The position numbers and the translations under genes were made by a program. From an uncultured Oscillospiraceae bacterium (GTDB taxonomy: Bacteria; Bacillota; Clostridia; Oscillospirales; Ruminococcaceae), in assembly GCA_900552945.1 (NCBI GenBank), contig USBI01000005.1:1-58469 (forward strand): a stretch of 58,469 bases of DNA, written 5' to 3'. Position 1 is the first letter of the stretch, and every line of letters starts with the position of its first letter. A model generated the notes under the pieces. It was not told the DNA's origin. It ran no database searches and saw nothing but the letters and a program-made list of their open reading frames with translations. Of the stretch, positions 16,255-26,056 are shown piece after piece.

Positions 16255-18615
16255 TTACTGTATTTGTTCGATTTCCCATATTTTAGCTGCGTATTGCTGA
16301 ATCGTTCGGTCAGAACTGAATTTTCCGGCGGAGCTTAAATTCATCCAGCATTTGCGCGAAAATGCCGTCCGGTCGGAATAGTCTGCGTTTGCGCGGAGTT
16401 TTGTGCGCAGATAGTCGTCAAAATCTGCCAGCAGGAAGTAATGATCCGGCTGATGCCAGGACGCTCCTTTGAGAAGAGCGTTATAAAGCTCCTCAAACAT
16501 CCCAGTGCCATCGTCGGAAACAGTGCCGTCGATGAGTGTATCAACCACCCGCTTGAGCAGCGGATTGCTTTCGTAATATTTGACCGGATCGTAATTCGGT
16601 TTTAGCTGCTCGATCTCTTCCACTGTCAGGCCGAAAATGCAGTTGTTTTCTTCTCCCGCTTCTGCCGCAATCTCCACATTTGCGCCGTCTAGTGTGCCGA
16701 GGGTAACTGTGCCGTTGAGCATGAATTTCATGTTTCCTGTTCCGGATGCTTCGGTCCCGGCAGTGGAGATTTGTTCAGACAGATCAGCCGCCGCAACTAG
16801 TTTTTCTGCGTAAGAAACGTTGTAGTTGTGAACAAAAACCACTTTCATCAATTGGTTTACGTCTGGGTCGCTGTTGATGAGTCGGGCAATTTCGTTGATA
16901 TATTTGATGACTGCTTTCGCGCGGAAATATCCCGGCGCCGATTTCGCGCCGAACAAAAACACGGTAGGATGAAAGTTTCGGATGCTCCCGTCCTTGATAC
17001 CGAAATAGGTGGCCAGAATGGAAAACGCGTTGAGCAGCTGACGTTTGTATTCGTGCAGCCGTTTGATTTGAATGTCAAAGATCCATTCGGGATTGATCTC
17101 GACCCCTTCCTGCTTTTTCACAAATGCCGCAAGCTGTCTCTTTTTCAGTTGTTTGATCTGCTGGAAGCGCTCCAGTACGGAACTGTCATCCGCAAAGGAC
17201 TTTAATCGATTCAAATCATCCAGATGGGTGAGAAAATGATCGTTTCCTAAGAGTTCTTTTATCAGTGTGGTCAATTCCGGGTTGCAGAGCGCCAGCCAGC
17301 GCCGCTGGGTGATGCCGTTCGTTTTGTTCTGGAACCGTTCTGGGTATAGCTGGTACCAGTCTTTGAGTATGTCATGTTTGAGCAGTTCGGTGTGGATTTC
17401 CGCCACCCCGTTGACGCAGTGGGACGCATAAATAGCGAGATATGCCATGTGGACGGTTTTTCCCTGCAAAATCGCCAGATTTTGGAAAGAATCTTTCTCA
17501 ACGCCTCTGCTTTCCAAATCCTTTCGCTGTACCTTGTCGATCATTCGGATGATTTCCGCAATGCGGGGCACAACGCTGCGGATGAGAGAAATATCCCATT
17601 TTTCCAGCGCTTCCGCCATGATGGTGTGATTGGTGTAGGCAAAGGTTTTCTGCGCAATGGAAAGCGCCTGTTCAAACGGCACGTCATATAAGTCGCAGAG
17701 CTGGCGAATCAGTTCGGGAATGGATACCACCGGATGGGTGTCGTTGAGTTGAACGGCGTACCAGTCCGGGAACGAGGAAAAATCGGTGCCGTGGTCCTTT
17801 ACAAATTTCCGGATAATGTCGGTCAGTGAGGCACAGCAGAAAAAGTACTGCTGTTTGAAACGAAGCCGCTTTCCGGCAAGGGTGTCGTCGTTTGGATACA
17901 ACACTCTGGAAATATCTTCAGCAGAATTTTTCTCCTTTACACTTTGCGCATATTTTTGGCTGTTGAACAGGTCAAAGTCAAATGGAACGACTGGTTCCGC
18001 CTGCCAGAGGCGAAGGGTGGAAACATGCCCGTTTCGGTAGCCTAGAATTGGCATGTCATATGGAACAGCACGTACGGTTTGCCCTTTGAAAGCCACTTCC
18101 ACCGCTTCATCTTCCCGGCGGATCGACCATGGGTCTCCAAACCGGGACCAGTCGTCTGCCTGTTCCTTTTGAAAACCGTTTTCAAATGACTGCTGGAAAA
18201 GACCGTAGCGGTAACGGATTCCATAGCCGTCAAGAGGAAGGGAAAGGGTGGCGCCGCTGTCTAAGAAACAGGCAGCAAGTCGTCCCAGCCCTCCGTTGCC
18301 GAGCGCCGCGTCTTCGATTTCTTCTAAATCAGACAAAGAAAGTCCGTGGGACTCAAACAGCTTTTCTGCCTGTTCGGTGAGCCCAAGGCAGAGCAGATTA
18401 TTGTAAACAGCACGGCCTACCAGAAACTCAGCGGAAAAATAACAAGCCTTTTTCTGGCTGCGGTGTGCTTTTTCAGAATCCATCCAGTCATCGGTGATCT
18501 GTTCCATCACAGCAGAAGCCAGCGCTTCATGCGTTTCTACAGCGGAAGCCGCTTCCGGTTGTTTGTGGTATTTGGTTTTTATAATCTCCTCGAAACGGGG
18601 CGATAAGGTGTTCAT
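16255..18615 (-). CDS. glgP: Glycogen/alpha-glucan phosphorylase
   Basis: Releases glucose 1-phosphate from alpha-1,4-glucans using pyridoxal phosphate. At 786 residues it is at the short end of the family, as in other Firmicutes. The N-terminal YFSAEFLVGR, the GNGGLGRLAACFLDS loop near residue 107 and the cofactor-binding EASGTGNMKFMLNG near 645 are present. The start ATG overlaps the malQ stop as ATGA, so the two are translationally coupled. malQ produces longer linear chains that this enzyme can shorten; together they form a glycogen or maltodextrin breakdown operon. Confidence 0.96.
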   Translation of the reverse strand: MNTLSPRFEEIIKTKYHKQPEAASAVETHEALASAVMEQITDDWMDSEKAHRSQKKACYFSAEFLVGRAVYNNLLCLGLTEQAEKLFESHGLSLSDLEEIEDAALGNGGLGRLAACFLDSGATLSLPLDGYGIRYRYGLFQQSFENGFQKEQADDWSRFGDPWSIRREDEAVEVAFKGQTVRAVPYDMPILGYRNGHVSTLRLWQAEPVVPFDFDLFNSQKYAQSVKEKNSAEDISRVLYPNDDTLAGKRLRFKQQYFFCCASLTDIIRKFVKDHGTDFSSFPDWYAVQLNDTHPVVSIPELIRQLCDLYDVPFEQALSIAQKTFAYTNHTIMAEALEKWDISLIRSVVPRIAEIIRMIDKVQRKDLESRGVEKDSFQNLAILQGKTVHMAYLAIYASHCVNGVAEIHTELLKHDILKDWYQLYPERFQNKTNGITQRRWLALCNPELTTLIKELLGNDHFLTHLDDLNRLKSFADDSSVLERFQQIKQLKKRQLAAFVKKQEGVEINPEWIFDIQIKRLHEYKRQLLNAFSILATYFGIKDGSIRNFHPTVFLFGAKSAPGYFRAKAVIKYINEIARLINSDPDVNQLMKVVFVHNYNVSYAEKLVAAADLSEQISTAGTEASGTGNMKFMLNGTVTLGTLDGANVEIAAEAGEENNCIFGLTVEEIEQLKPNYDPVKYYESNPLLKRVVDTLIDGTVSDDGTGMFEELYNALLKGASWHQPDHYFLLADFDDYLRTKLRANADYSDRTAFSRKCWMNLSSAGKFSSDRTIQQYAAKIWEIEQIQ

Positions 18616-20096
18616 TTCTTAGCTAACCTCCCATATAGTTTGGTCATACTGCGAATTTGACCGGCGAGCTCAGACGTTGCGGCACCTGGCAGCATCCGCC
18701 ATTTCCAGTTTGTTCCTACGGTGGACGGGGTGTTCATCCGCGCATCAGCGTTAAGACCAAGAAAGTCCTGCATCTGGGCAATGGCTGTATCGCCAACGCT
18801 GGCCCACGCCGCTTTGATGATTCCTTTGTCATACCCTTCTTCTTTGGTCAGCCGCAGGTAATTTATGCACATGTCGAGGTCCTCTTTGGGAATCTCCTTA
18901 AGCCAGCCCACCAGAGTGTTGTTGTCGTGTGTGCCGGTGTAGACAACGCAGTTATGCGGGTAGTTATGGGGCAGGTAGTCGCTTTCTTCGCGGGAATCAA
19001 ACGCGAACTCCAGCACCTTCATGCCGGGATATCCCGTTTTTGCGAGTAGTTTGCGCACCGAAGGAGTGAGGTATCCCAGGTCCTCCGCGATGATGGGTAC
19101 GTCGCCTAATTTCTTTTTTAAGGTTTTGAAAAAGTCATAGCCCGGGCCTTTTTCCCACCGGCCTGTTGCGGCAGTCTCGCTTCCGTAGGGGATTGCATAA
19201 TAGCTGTCAAATCCGCGGAAATGGTCGATGCGGATGATGTCGTACTGTTTCGCAGCCGCGCGTATGCGCTTCATCCACCAGCGGTAGCCGGTTTTTTTGT
19301 GATAGTCCCAGCGATAGGTCGGGTTGCCCCAAAGCTGGCCGGTTTCGGAAAACGCGTCCGGCGGGCAGCCGGAAACATCGATGGGAGCGGCGTTTTCGTC
19401 AAGGCAAAACAGTTCTCTGTTGGCCCATACATCCGCGCTGTCCAACGCAACATAAATTGGAATGTCTCCGATTATTTTGATTTGATTACGCTTCGCGTAC
19501 CGTTTAATTTTTTTCCATTGTTTGAAAAAGATATACTGTAAAAAGTTCCAGAACGCGATTTCTTCCTGCAACAGAATTCGGTAGCAGTTTAACGCGTCCG
19601 GCTTTCTTAATTTGATGTCTTCTTCCCATTCCATCCAGGTTTTCTGGTCAAAATGCTGTTTCAAAGCCATATAAAGGCTGTAATCGCTTAACCAGTCCGC
19701 TTGTTTCTGAACGAAAGATCGAAAATCATCGCTGGTAAAATCAAAACGCTTTGCTGCTCGCCGAAGGAGCTTGATTTTCTGCTGTTCCATACAAGTGAAA
19801 TCAACCTGCTGGGGGTCGTCACCCCATTTGACAGAAGAAATCTCTTCTTTTTTCAGAAGACCTTCTTTGCACAACAGGTCCAGGTCGATCAAATATGGAT
19901 TACCGGCGAAAGTAGAGTAAGACTGGTAAGGGGAATCCCCGTATCCGGTCGGCCCAATGGGAAGAATCTGCCAGTAACTTTGGCCTGCTTCCGCCAAAAA
20001 GTCAATAAAGCGTTTCGCTTCTTTTCCAAGCGTTCCAATGCCGTAGGGCGAAGGCAATGAGGTGATGTGCATTAAAATACCGCTTGCCCGTTCCAT
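18612..20096 (-). CDS. malQ: 4-alpha-glucanotransferase (amylomaltase)
   Basis: Transfers alpha-1,4-glucan segments between chains, GH77. The 494-residue protein contains the family features SLPSPYGIGTLG near the start, RIDHFRGF with the nucleophile Asp, the acid/base Glu in AEDLG, and THDNNT. The start ATG 20096 has AAAGGAGG six bases upstream; the in-frame ATG at 20102 abuts that site. First gene of the malQ-glgP operon. In the 5' region the minus strand has TAAAAT-like -10 sequences and GTGAATGtttATTCAATCAC, an imperfect palindrome, but no clear operator family. Confidence 0.95.
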   Translation of the reverse strand: MERASGILMHITSLPSPYGIGTLGKEAKRFIDFLAEAGQSYWQILPIGPTGYGDSPYQSYSTFAGNPYLIDLDLLCKEGLLKKEEISSVKWGDDPQQVDFTCMEQQKIKLLRRAAKRFDFTSDDFRSFVQKQADWLSDYSLYMALKQHFDQKTWMEWEEDIKLRKPDALNCYRILLQEEIAFWNFLQYIFFKQWKKIKRYAKRNQIKIIGDIPIYVALDSADVWANRELFCLDENAAPIDVSGCPPDAFSETGQLWGNPTYRWDYHKKTGYRWWMKRIRAAAKQYDIIRIDHFRGFDSYYAIPYGSETAATGRWEKGPGYDFFKTLKKKLGDVPIIAEDLGYLTPSVRKLLAKTGYPGMKVLEFAFDSREESDYLPHNYPHNCVVYTGTHDNNTLVGWLKEIPKEDLDMCINYLRLTKEEGYDKGIIKAAWASVGDTAIAQMQDFLGLNADARMNTPSTVGTNWKWRMLPGAATSELAGQIRSMTKLYGRLAKK

Positions 20097-20215
20097 AAGC
20101 ATCCTCCTTTATAAATAAAGTCAATCAGTGATTGAATAAACATTCACTTTATTTTATCATAAAATTAAGGAAAAATCAGCGGGTTTTAACACGATTTTCC
20201 AGAAAGCGACAGGTA

Positions 20216-20244
20216 TTTACAACCGAACGCTGCGATGGTACAAT
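20216..20244 (+). promoter_or_regulatory. Promoter of the capA-like gene
   Basis: TTTACA at 20216-20221, a 17-base spacer and TACAAT at 20239-20244, 39 bases before the start codon. Confidence 0.7.
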
Positions 20245-20283
20245 ACTGTTGATCAATTTAATTTTATTTTTCAGGAGGATGAA

Positions 20284-21558
20284 ATGGCTTCATACAGAAG
20301 AAAAAAGAAACGAATTAAGTATAAGAATATATTTATGATTCTGGTCGCTGTTATTTTGGTGGCAGCAATCGGTGTTTCCATCTGGGCTATCGCAGACAAG
20401 TTTAAGTCTCAGGAAACTTCCGGCACGCCTGTTTCGGACAGCTCGGAATCTTCGTCAGATAGCGAAGAGTCTTCCACTATACCGGAACCGACTCAGGCCC
20501 GTGTTATGGTGACAGGGGATAATCTCATCCACTCGCGTATTTTTATGCTTGCCAATGAAAAAGCCGGTGGGGAAGGGTATGACTTTACCTATACTTACCA
20601 GCAGGTTGCTCCCATTTTTGCGCAGGCGGATTTTGGCGTGATGAATCAGGAAACTCCGCTGGTCGCTTCCAGAGAACCATCCAACTGGCCGTTGTTTAAT
20701 ACCCCTACCGAGTTGGGCGATCATATGGTCGATATTGGTATTAAAGTGTTTAATCATGCCAACAACCATATCCTCGACCAGGGGGTGTCCGGTGCGCTGG
20801 AAACCATTCAGTTCTGGAAGGATAAGGCGGATCAAGGCGTTGTCCTGACTGGTGCTTATGCCGGTGAAGAGGATTTTAACGAAGTTAAAAAACATACGGT
20901 AAACGGAATCACCTTCAGTTATATCGGTGTGACCGAGTACACCAACGGTAACACCATGCCTGCGGATTCGGAACTTAAGCTCATGAATCTGGCAGATACC
21001 CATCAGACCCGTGAACAGGTAGAGCAGCAGATTAAAGAACACATCGAAGCGGCAAAGGCTGAGTCGGACGTTGTCTGTGTGTTTATGCACTGGCAGCAGG
21101 AATGCAATACGCAGATTACTGACGGTCAGCGTGCTTTTGTGGAAAAACTGGTCGCCTGGGGTGCGGATGTGGTTTACGGAAGTGGTCCTCACGTTCTCCA
21201 GCCGATTGAGTATGTGGATAAGCCGGACGGAGGGAAAGCGCTTGTTGCGTATTCGCTCGGAAACTTCATCTCTACTGAGCAGAAGGCTACCAATATGTGC
21301 GGCGGCATTCTGGATATTACCTACGAAAAAGAGTATGAGACTGACACTGTTTCCATTACCGATGTGACCTTTATTCCGACCGTTACTCATTATAATTCCA
21401 ATTATTCCGACATTCGCATCATCCCGTTTTCTGAGTATTCAGAAGAGCTGGCCAATCAGCATGGCGTGCGGAATTATCAGTCTCAGTTTAATTATGAGTT
21501 TGCAAAACAAACATTTAACGATATTATCGGCGAGGAATTTTTGAAAACGACTCTCTAA
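20284..21558 (+). CDS. CapA family (PGA_cap) protein, membrane-anchored
   Basis: A 424-residue member of the CapA/PgsA family, a calcineurin-like metallophosphatase fold linked to poly-gamma-glutamate capsule synthesis in Bacillus but of unclear role elsewhere. It has a basic N-terminus, one membrane helix (about residues 17-37), a Ser/Glu-rich linker (about 50-72) and an extracytoplasmic domain. That domain carries the metal motifs VTGDNLIHSR, NHANNHILDQG and CVFMHWQQE, and a late GPHVLQPIEY. No capBC genes are nearby, so capsule synthesis is not supported. The ribosome site is AGGAGG, five bases before the ATG. Confidence 0.88.
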   Translation: MASYRRKKKRIKYKNIFMILVAVILVAAIGVSIWAIADKFKSQETSGTPVSDSSESSSDSEESSTIPEPTQARVMVTGDNLIHSRIFMLANEKAGGEGYDFTYTYQQVAPIFAQADFGVMNQETPLVASREPSNWPLFNTPTELGDHMVDIGIKVFNHANNHILDQGVSGALETIQFWKDKADQGVVLTGAYAGEEDFNEVKKHTVNGITFSYIGVTEYTNGNTMPADSELKLMNLADTHQTREQVEQQIKEHIEAAKAESDVVCVFMHWQQECNTQITDGQRAFVEKLVAWGADVVYGSGPHVLQPIEYVDKPDGGKALVAYSLGNFISTEQKATNMCGGILDITYEKEYETDTVSITDVTFIPTVTHYNSNYSDIRIIPFSEYSEELANQHGVRNYQSQFNYEFAKQTFNDIIGEEFLKTTL

Positions 21559-21569
21559 GTCAGTACGGT

Positions 21570-21606
21570 AAAAGGCCGCTCCGCAGATTTGCGGAGCGGC
21601 CTTTTT
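21570..21606 (+). terminator. Terminator after the capA-like gene
   Basis: AAAAGGCCGCTCCGCA / TGCGGAGCGGCCTTTTT, a very stable hairpin with a four-base loop. The next 140 bases to the TetR gene show nothing else. Confidence 0.93.
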
Positions 21607-21746
21607 GTGATTTGATTCTTTTGATCAAAACGCGTTGCCTGGTCTGCCGGATAGGAACAGACGGCTTGAGTGTTTGACTTTGAAGTGGTGTTAAAAGTTC
21701 GGGTAATAGAGGTGGAAAATCATTTAAAACCTTTGGTTCCAAAGAC

Positions 21747-22346
21747 TTAACTGAGAAGTTTAATAAATTTGGAAAACAGAAAGCGGTAAGACTCCTCGGC
21801 GTCGGTTTTTGAAAACAGTTTTCCAGGAAACAATCCACTGCTTTGGCAATTGAATACGGAAAGAATACAACTGAACGCGAACAGAATATCAACGTCTTCC
21901 GGCTCTCCGTTAATCACTCCCTCAGCTTTTCCAAGCGCGATCAATTGGCGCAGCAGGGTCAGCATTCTTCCGGTCAGTTCTTCGCATTTTTCACTGAGCC
22001 GTCCGGATAAGGCCTGCGCATATTCTTCTGTCATGCCGGAAATAAAAACGAGCTGAAAGAAAGAATGGTTGTTTTGAAAGGTTTCAAGCATCTTCTGCGT
22101 GACAGCGCAAAACCCACCGTAAAAAGTATAATCGCCTGAAATGCCAGCGATGCTGCTGATGCTCTCGTCAATGAAATATACAAGAGCTTCAGCCAGCATT
22201 TCTTCTTTGGAAGGAAAATATTCATATACCGTGCTTTTTCCAACCCCTGCCGCTTTGGCGACAGAGGAGATGGTAAGCTCATTCGGTGAAATGCAACAGT
22301 TGCTTTTTTGGATGACCGCATTTAAAATTTCATTTCTTTTTGACAT
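21747..22346 (-). CDS. TetR/AcrR family transcriptional regulator
   Basis: A 199-residue repressor with an N-terminal TetR helix-turn-helix (ISSVAKAAGVGKSTVYEYFPSKEEMLAEAL, cited in parts) and a helical ligand-binding domain. The start is placed at ATG 22346, six bases after GGGGG; the in-frame TTG 22352 touches that site. It lies 14 bases downstream of the RND pump gene and must be co-transcribed with it. The perfect palindrome at the pump promoter is therefore its likely operator, giving an autoregulated efflux operon. Confidence 0.92.
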   Translation of the reverse strand: MSKRNEILNAVIQKSNCCISPNELTISSVAKAAGVGKSTVYEYFPSKEEMLAEALVYFIDESISSIAGISGDYTFYGGFCAVTQKMLETFQNNHSFFQLVFISGMTEEYAQALSGRLSEKCEELTGRMLTLLRQLIALGKAEGVINGEPEDVDILFAFSCILSVFNCQSSGLFPGKLFSKTDAEESYRFLFSKFIKLLS

Positions 22347-22360
22347 ATCCAACCCCCGCT

Positions 22361-25300
22361 TTATTCTTCGACCGGTTTGTTGGGCGCTAAATTTTTAGGC
22401 TCTTCAACGGTCTTTTTCTTTCTGCGGTGAAAGATTTTGTAAAGAGCCGGCACCAGAAATAGGGTGAGCAAGGTAGAATAAGCCAGACCACCGATGGTCG
22501 TCACCGCCATGGGGCGGGTCAGTTCCGCGCCGGAACTCGTGTCAAACACTGTTGTGGAAAGCGCGATGATGGTGGTCAGCGCAGTCATCAAAATTGGTCG
22601 CAGACGGCGTTTTCCGGTCAGAATAAGCGCTTCCACTGTATCCATCCCTTTGTTTCGAAGCTGGTTTGCGTAATCCACAAAGACAATGCCGTTGTTTACC
22701 ACGATGCCTACCAGCAGCACAAAGCCAATGAGCGCCACCACGCTGACCGGCATTCTTGTGAAAAACAAACCGAGAAATGCGCCGGTGAATGCCAGCGGAA
22801 TGGTGAACATGACGATGAACGGGGAGAGAAGCGACTGGAACTGCGCGACCATGACCAGGTAGATGAACAGAATCGCCAGCCCGATCATCAGATACAGGTC
22901 GTTGAATGTGCTGGCAATGCTTTCGCTTTCACCGCCTGCTTCAATGCGGCAGTCCCCGGGCAAGGTGTAATCATTTATTTTTTGTTGGATCTCTTCGTTC
23001 ACATCGCCGCTCAGATAGCCGTTTTCCAGCGAGGCGGTCACGCTTACATACCGTTCCTGACCTTCGTGTTGGATGGAAGTGAATCCCTCTGCTTTGGCGA
23101 TTTCTGCGATGTCGGAAAGTTTTACCGCTTCACCATTTGTGTTTTCGATTTGGATGTCGCCCAGCTTTTCCGCGGTCATGGGCTCTTCGCGGGCGTCTTT
23201 TACATAAATGTCACATGCGACATTGTTTTGGGTAATGGATGTTGTAGCCTGCTCTGAAGCAATCGCTTCGCTGACGGTCATGTAGACCTGAGCGACGGTC
23301 AAACCTTTGGCAATGGCTTTGTCTTTGTCTACGGTGATTCGCATCTCTTCGCTCGCTTTGCCGAGGCCGTTGTCAACATCGGTCGTGCCTTCTGTTTGAG
23401 CGATAAGATCGGCAATACCGGTCGCGGCGCTGCGGATATCATCCAGATCGCTTCCATAAATGTTGTAGACGATCTGCCCGCCGGTCAGCATGGAAAGGTC
23501 GGCGTTACTGCCGGACGCCGTTACAGAATACGGTTTTCCGGCAGTCTTGTCGCGGATCTCCTGCGCGACCTCGTCGGTCGAGCGGGCATGGTCTTCTTTC
23601 AGCTGTACATAAATAGTGGTACCGCTTCCCATTAGCGACATGATGCTGTCAGATCCACTGCTTCCCAGAATACCCACCGTTTCCACATCCTCAATGGAAG
23701 TGAGCGTTTCGGAAAGCTCATCCAGCGCAGAGAAGGTTTCGGTTTCACTGAAATCGTCCGGCATCTCCACAGAAACAGTCAAATTGCCGCTGTCCATGCT
23801 CGGGAACAGCTCTGTACCGGAGGAGAATGCGGCGGCTACACTGGCACCCAGCAGTACAATACACAAGAGAATAACCGCCCAACTGTGCTTGAGCGTTTTG
23901 GCTAAAAATTTGCCGTATACATCTGCCAGCCGGTCGCTGAAATTGCGCTTGAAAACAATCGGCTTTTTCATCATGGTGCTGGATGCGGCCGGTACTACGG
24001 TGAGTGCAACGGCGAGGCTTGCAAGCAGGGAATAGGCGATGGTGAGCGCCATATCGGTAAACAGCTGGCGAGTGATACCTTCGGTAAATACAATGGGCAC
24101 AAAGACGATTACTGTGGTGAGGGTAGAGGAAACAATGGCGGCGGAAACCTCTTTCGCGCCCTGTATAGCAGCTTCTTTGGCGCCCATGCCCTCCCGCCGG
24201 AACCGGAAGATGTTTTCGATTACAACAATGGAATTGTCAACCAGCATGCCTACACCCAAAGCAAGCCCGCTCATCGAGATTATATTGAGGGTGATGCCGG
24301 AAAAATACATCAGCACGAACGCGGTGATGACGCTGATGACAATCGAAACACCCACGATAAACGTCGGCCGGATCTTGCGCAGGAAGATGAACAGAATCAC
24401 AACTGCGAACACACCGCCCCACAGCAGGTTCTGTACAATGGTGCCGATCATGAGGTCAACATATTCGCCCTGATCCATCAAAACGGAAAATTGAACCGTT
24501 TCATCCTGTGAAGACAGCTTCTCCATACGCTGTTGTACGTTGTGTGAGACTTCCGCGGTGGAAATATCCGGTTGTTTCTGGATGGAGAGGATGATCGCGT
24601 GGTTTCCGTTGACCCGTGAATAGATTGTATCGGCGTCACTGTAAGAGGTAATATCCGCTACGTCTGACAGCTTGATGGGTTTGTAATTCGGTATTTCCAT
24701 CAGGGTGAGGTTGCTCAGCTCCTCCAGATTCGCGATTTTATCGCCGACCCGAACCGGATAGGTGATACCGTCGACCGAATCCACACTGCCCGCGGGCATG
24801 CTGAAGTTTTCTCCCTGCAGGATTCCTTCTACCATATCGGTGGTAATCTCGATTTCCGGGATTTCCAGAGAAGAGAGCTGTGACGCAACGATTTGTTCCA
24901 CCTGCGCGTCTACATTGGCATACAGCGTCGTTCGGGCGGCTTCGATTTGTTCGTTGACAATCGATTCCGGCAATTTTTGCTGCATCAACTGCTGTTTTTG
25001 TTCTTCAAATTGTGCGTTGACTTTATCAAGAGCACTCTGTTTTGCTTGGGCAAGTGCCTGCTCAGCCATTTCTTCCGACATGCCCTGCGCAATCATAGCT
25101 TGTTTTTGTTCGTCAAATTTCTGGTTAACCGCATCAATTGCCTGTTGTTTCGGTTCGGCGAGCGCTTGGTCAGCCATCTCTTCGGTGAATGTCTGCTGTA
25201 ACGCGGTCTGCCGCTGTGCCTCCAACTGAGAGTCGATCTGTTTGATAATCTCCTCCCGGGCGGCTGTGCGGATTTTTTCTTCTGCTTCACGTTTGTAAAA

Positions 25301-25903
25301 ATCGGCGATGTCGGCATTGAGCGCATCAATCTTTTCTTGAGAAAGGGTGACATCCGCCATGCTGGTGACCAGTCCGTTCGCGGAAACGGAAGCAACACCC
25401 TCCACGTTTTTGATTTCCGGCAGAATTTCTTCATCAATATAGGTGGAGGCCTGTTCGGCATCCAATCCCTCTACGGAAACCGCCGCGGATAGAATCGGCA
25501 TCATATTGGGGTTGAGTTTCATAATGGTGGGAGAACCCGCGTTTTCCGGCAGGTTGTTTTTGAGTGTGTCCAGCATCTCCCGCATTTCAATCATGGCTGT
25601 GTCCATATTGGTGCTTTCGTTGAATTCCAGAATGACCATGGAAACGTTTTCGCTGGAAACTGAACTGATTTCAGCAACATTATTAATGGATGCCATTCCC
25701 TGTTCGATGGGAGAAGTGACCTGCTGCTCAACCTCTTCCGGAGAAGCGCCGATGTATGTGGTTGAGACAATCGCGTATGGAAGGTTGAAACTTGGAATCA
25801 GGTCTACAGTCATATGGGTATAGGAAACAACACCGAGGACCAAAATAATAATAACTGCGACTAAAACAGTAAACGGTTTTTTGACGCTGAACTTTGCAAG
25901 CAT
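22361..25903 (-). CDS. RND efflux transporter permease with coiled-coil insertion
   Basis: An AcrB/HAE-like RND permease of 1180 residues, longer than the usual 1030-1050. It has the N-terminal helix and porter start (TVDLIPSFNLPYA), the TM4 proton relay (GLALGVGMLVDNSIVVIENIF) and a repeated second half (LVGIVVNNGIVFVDYANQLR). The extra length is a Gln/Ala/Glu-rich, helical insertion at about residues 190-345 in the first porter domain, with two near-identical 36-residue repeats (EEMADQALAEPKQQ..., EEMAEQALAQAKQS...). The start is ATG 25903 with AGGAGA six bases upstream; an in-frame ATG at 25921 lacks a site. No membrane-fusion or TolC-like gene is nearby. The substrate is unknown. Confidence 0.93.
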   Translation of the reverse strand: MLAKFSVKKPFTVLVAVIIILVLGVVSYTHMTVDLIPSFNLPYAIVSTTYIGASPEEVEQQVTSPIEQGMASINNVAEISSVSSENVSMVILEFNESTNMDTAMIEMREMLDTLKNNLPENAGSPTIMKLNPNMMPILSAAVSVEGLDAEQASTYIDEEILPEIKNVEGVASVSANGLVTSMADVTLSQEKIDALNADIADFYKREAEEKIRTAAREEIIKQIDSQLEAQRQTALQQTFTEEMADQALAEPKQQAIDAVNQKFDEQKQAMIAQGMSEEMAEQALAQAKQSALDKVNAQFEEQKQQLMQQKLPESIVNEQIEAARTTLYANVDAQVEQIVASQLSSLEIPEIEITTDMVEGILQGENFSMPAGSVDSVDGITYPVRVGDKIANLEELSNLTLMEIPNYKPIKLSDVADITSYSDADTIYSRVNGNHAIILSIQKQPDISTAEVSHNVQQRMEKLSSQDETVQFSVLMDQGEYVDLMIGTIVQNLLWGGVFAVVILFIFLRKIRPTFIVGVSIVISVITAFVLMYFSGITLNIISMSGLALGVGMLVDNSIVVIENIFRFRREGMGAKEAAIQGAKEVSAAIVSSTLTTVIVFVPIVFTEGITRQLFTDMALTIAYSLLASLAVALTVVPAASSTMMKKPIVFKRNFSDRLADVYGKFLAKTLKHSWAVILLCIVLLGASVAAAFSSGTELFPSMDSGNLTVSVEMPDDFSETETFSALDELSETLTSIEDVETVGILGSSGSDSIMSLMGSGTTIYVQLKEDHARSTDEVAQEIRDKTAGKPYSVTASGSNADLSMLTGGQIVYNIYGSDLDDIRSAATGIADLIAQTEGTTDVDNGLGKASEEMRITVDKDKAIAKGLTVAQVYMTVSEAIASEQATTSITQNNVACDIYVKDAREEPMTAEKLGDIQIENTNGEAVKLSDIAEIAKAEGFTSIQHEGQERYVSVTASLENGYLSGDVNEEIQQKINDYTLPGDCRIEAGGESESIASTFNDLYLMIGLAILFIYLVMVAQFQSLLSPFIVMFTIPLAFTGAFLGLFFTRMPVSVVALIGFVLLVGIVVNNGIVFVDYANQLRNKGMDTVEALILTGKRRLRPILMTALTTIIALSTTVFDTSSGAELTRPMAVTTIGGLAYSTLLTLFLVPALYKIFHRRKKKTVEEPKNLAPNKPVEE
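24968..25190 (-). repeat. Tandem 36-residue coding repeat inside the RND gene
   Basis: Two consecutive 108-base units encode TEEMADQALAEPKQQ...EQKQAMIAQGM and SEEMAEQALAQAKQS...EQKQQLMQQKL. A diverged third unit (IDSQLEAQRQTALQQTF) precedes them. The heptad-like pattern suggests a coiled coil. Confidence 0.8.
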
Positions 25904-25936
25904 AGAGTTTCTCCTGTTCATTTGATGATTTGCAAA

Positions 25937-25956
25937 CCGACCGACCGGTCGGTCGG
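25937..25956. promoter_or_regulatory. TetR-type operator, perfect 20-bp palindrome
   Basis: CCGACCGACC followed by its exact complement GGTCGGTCGG. It sits just downstream of the -10 box, over the expected transcription start of the RND-tetR operon. The ACCGACCGGTCGGT core is a common TetR-family operator form. Confidence 0.85.
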
Positions 25957-25967
25957 AACTGTATGCT

Positions 25968-25996
25968 ATTATAGTCTATTCCAAAAGTCAAGTCAA
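25968..25996 (-). promoter_or_regulatory. Promoter of the RND-tetR operon
   Basis: On the minus strand TTGACT (complement of 25991-25996), a 17-base spacer and TATAAT (complement of 25968-25973). The palindromic operator begins 11 bases downstream of the -10 box. Confidence 0.85.
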
Positions 25997-26056
25997 TAAA
26001 CGTGAAAGGTTCTGCTTAAAGAGGCAAAAGTACCGTAAGCGAAAAAGTGAAAATAC

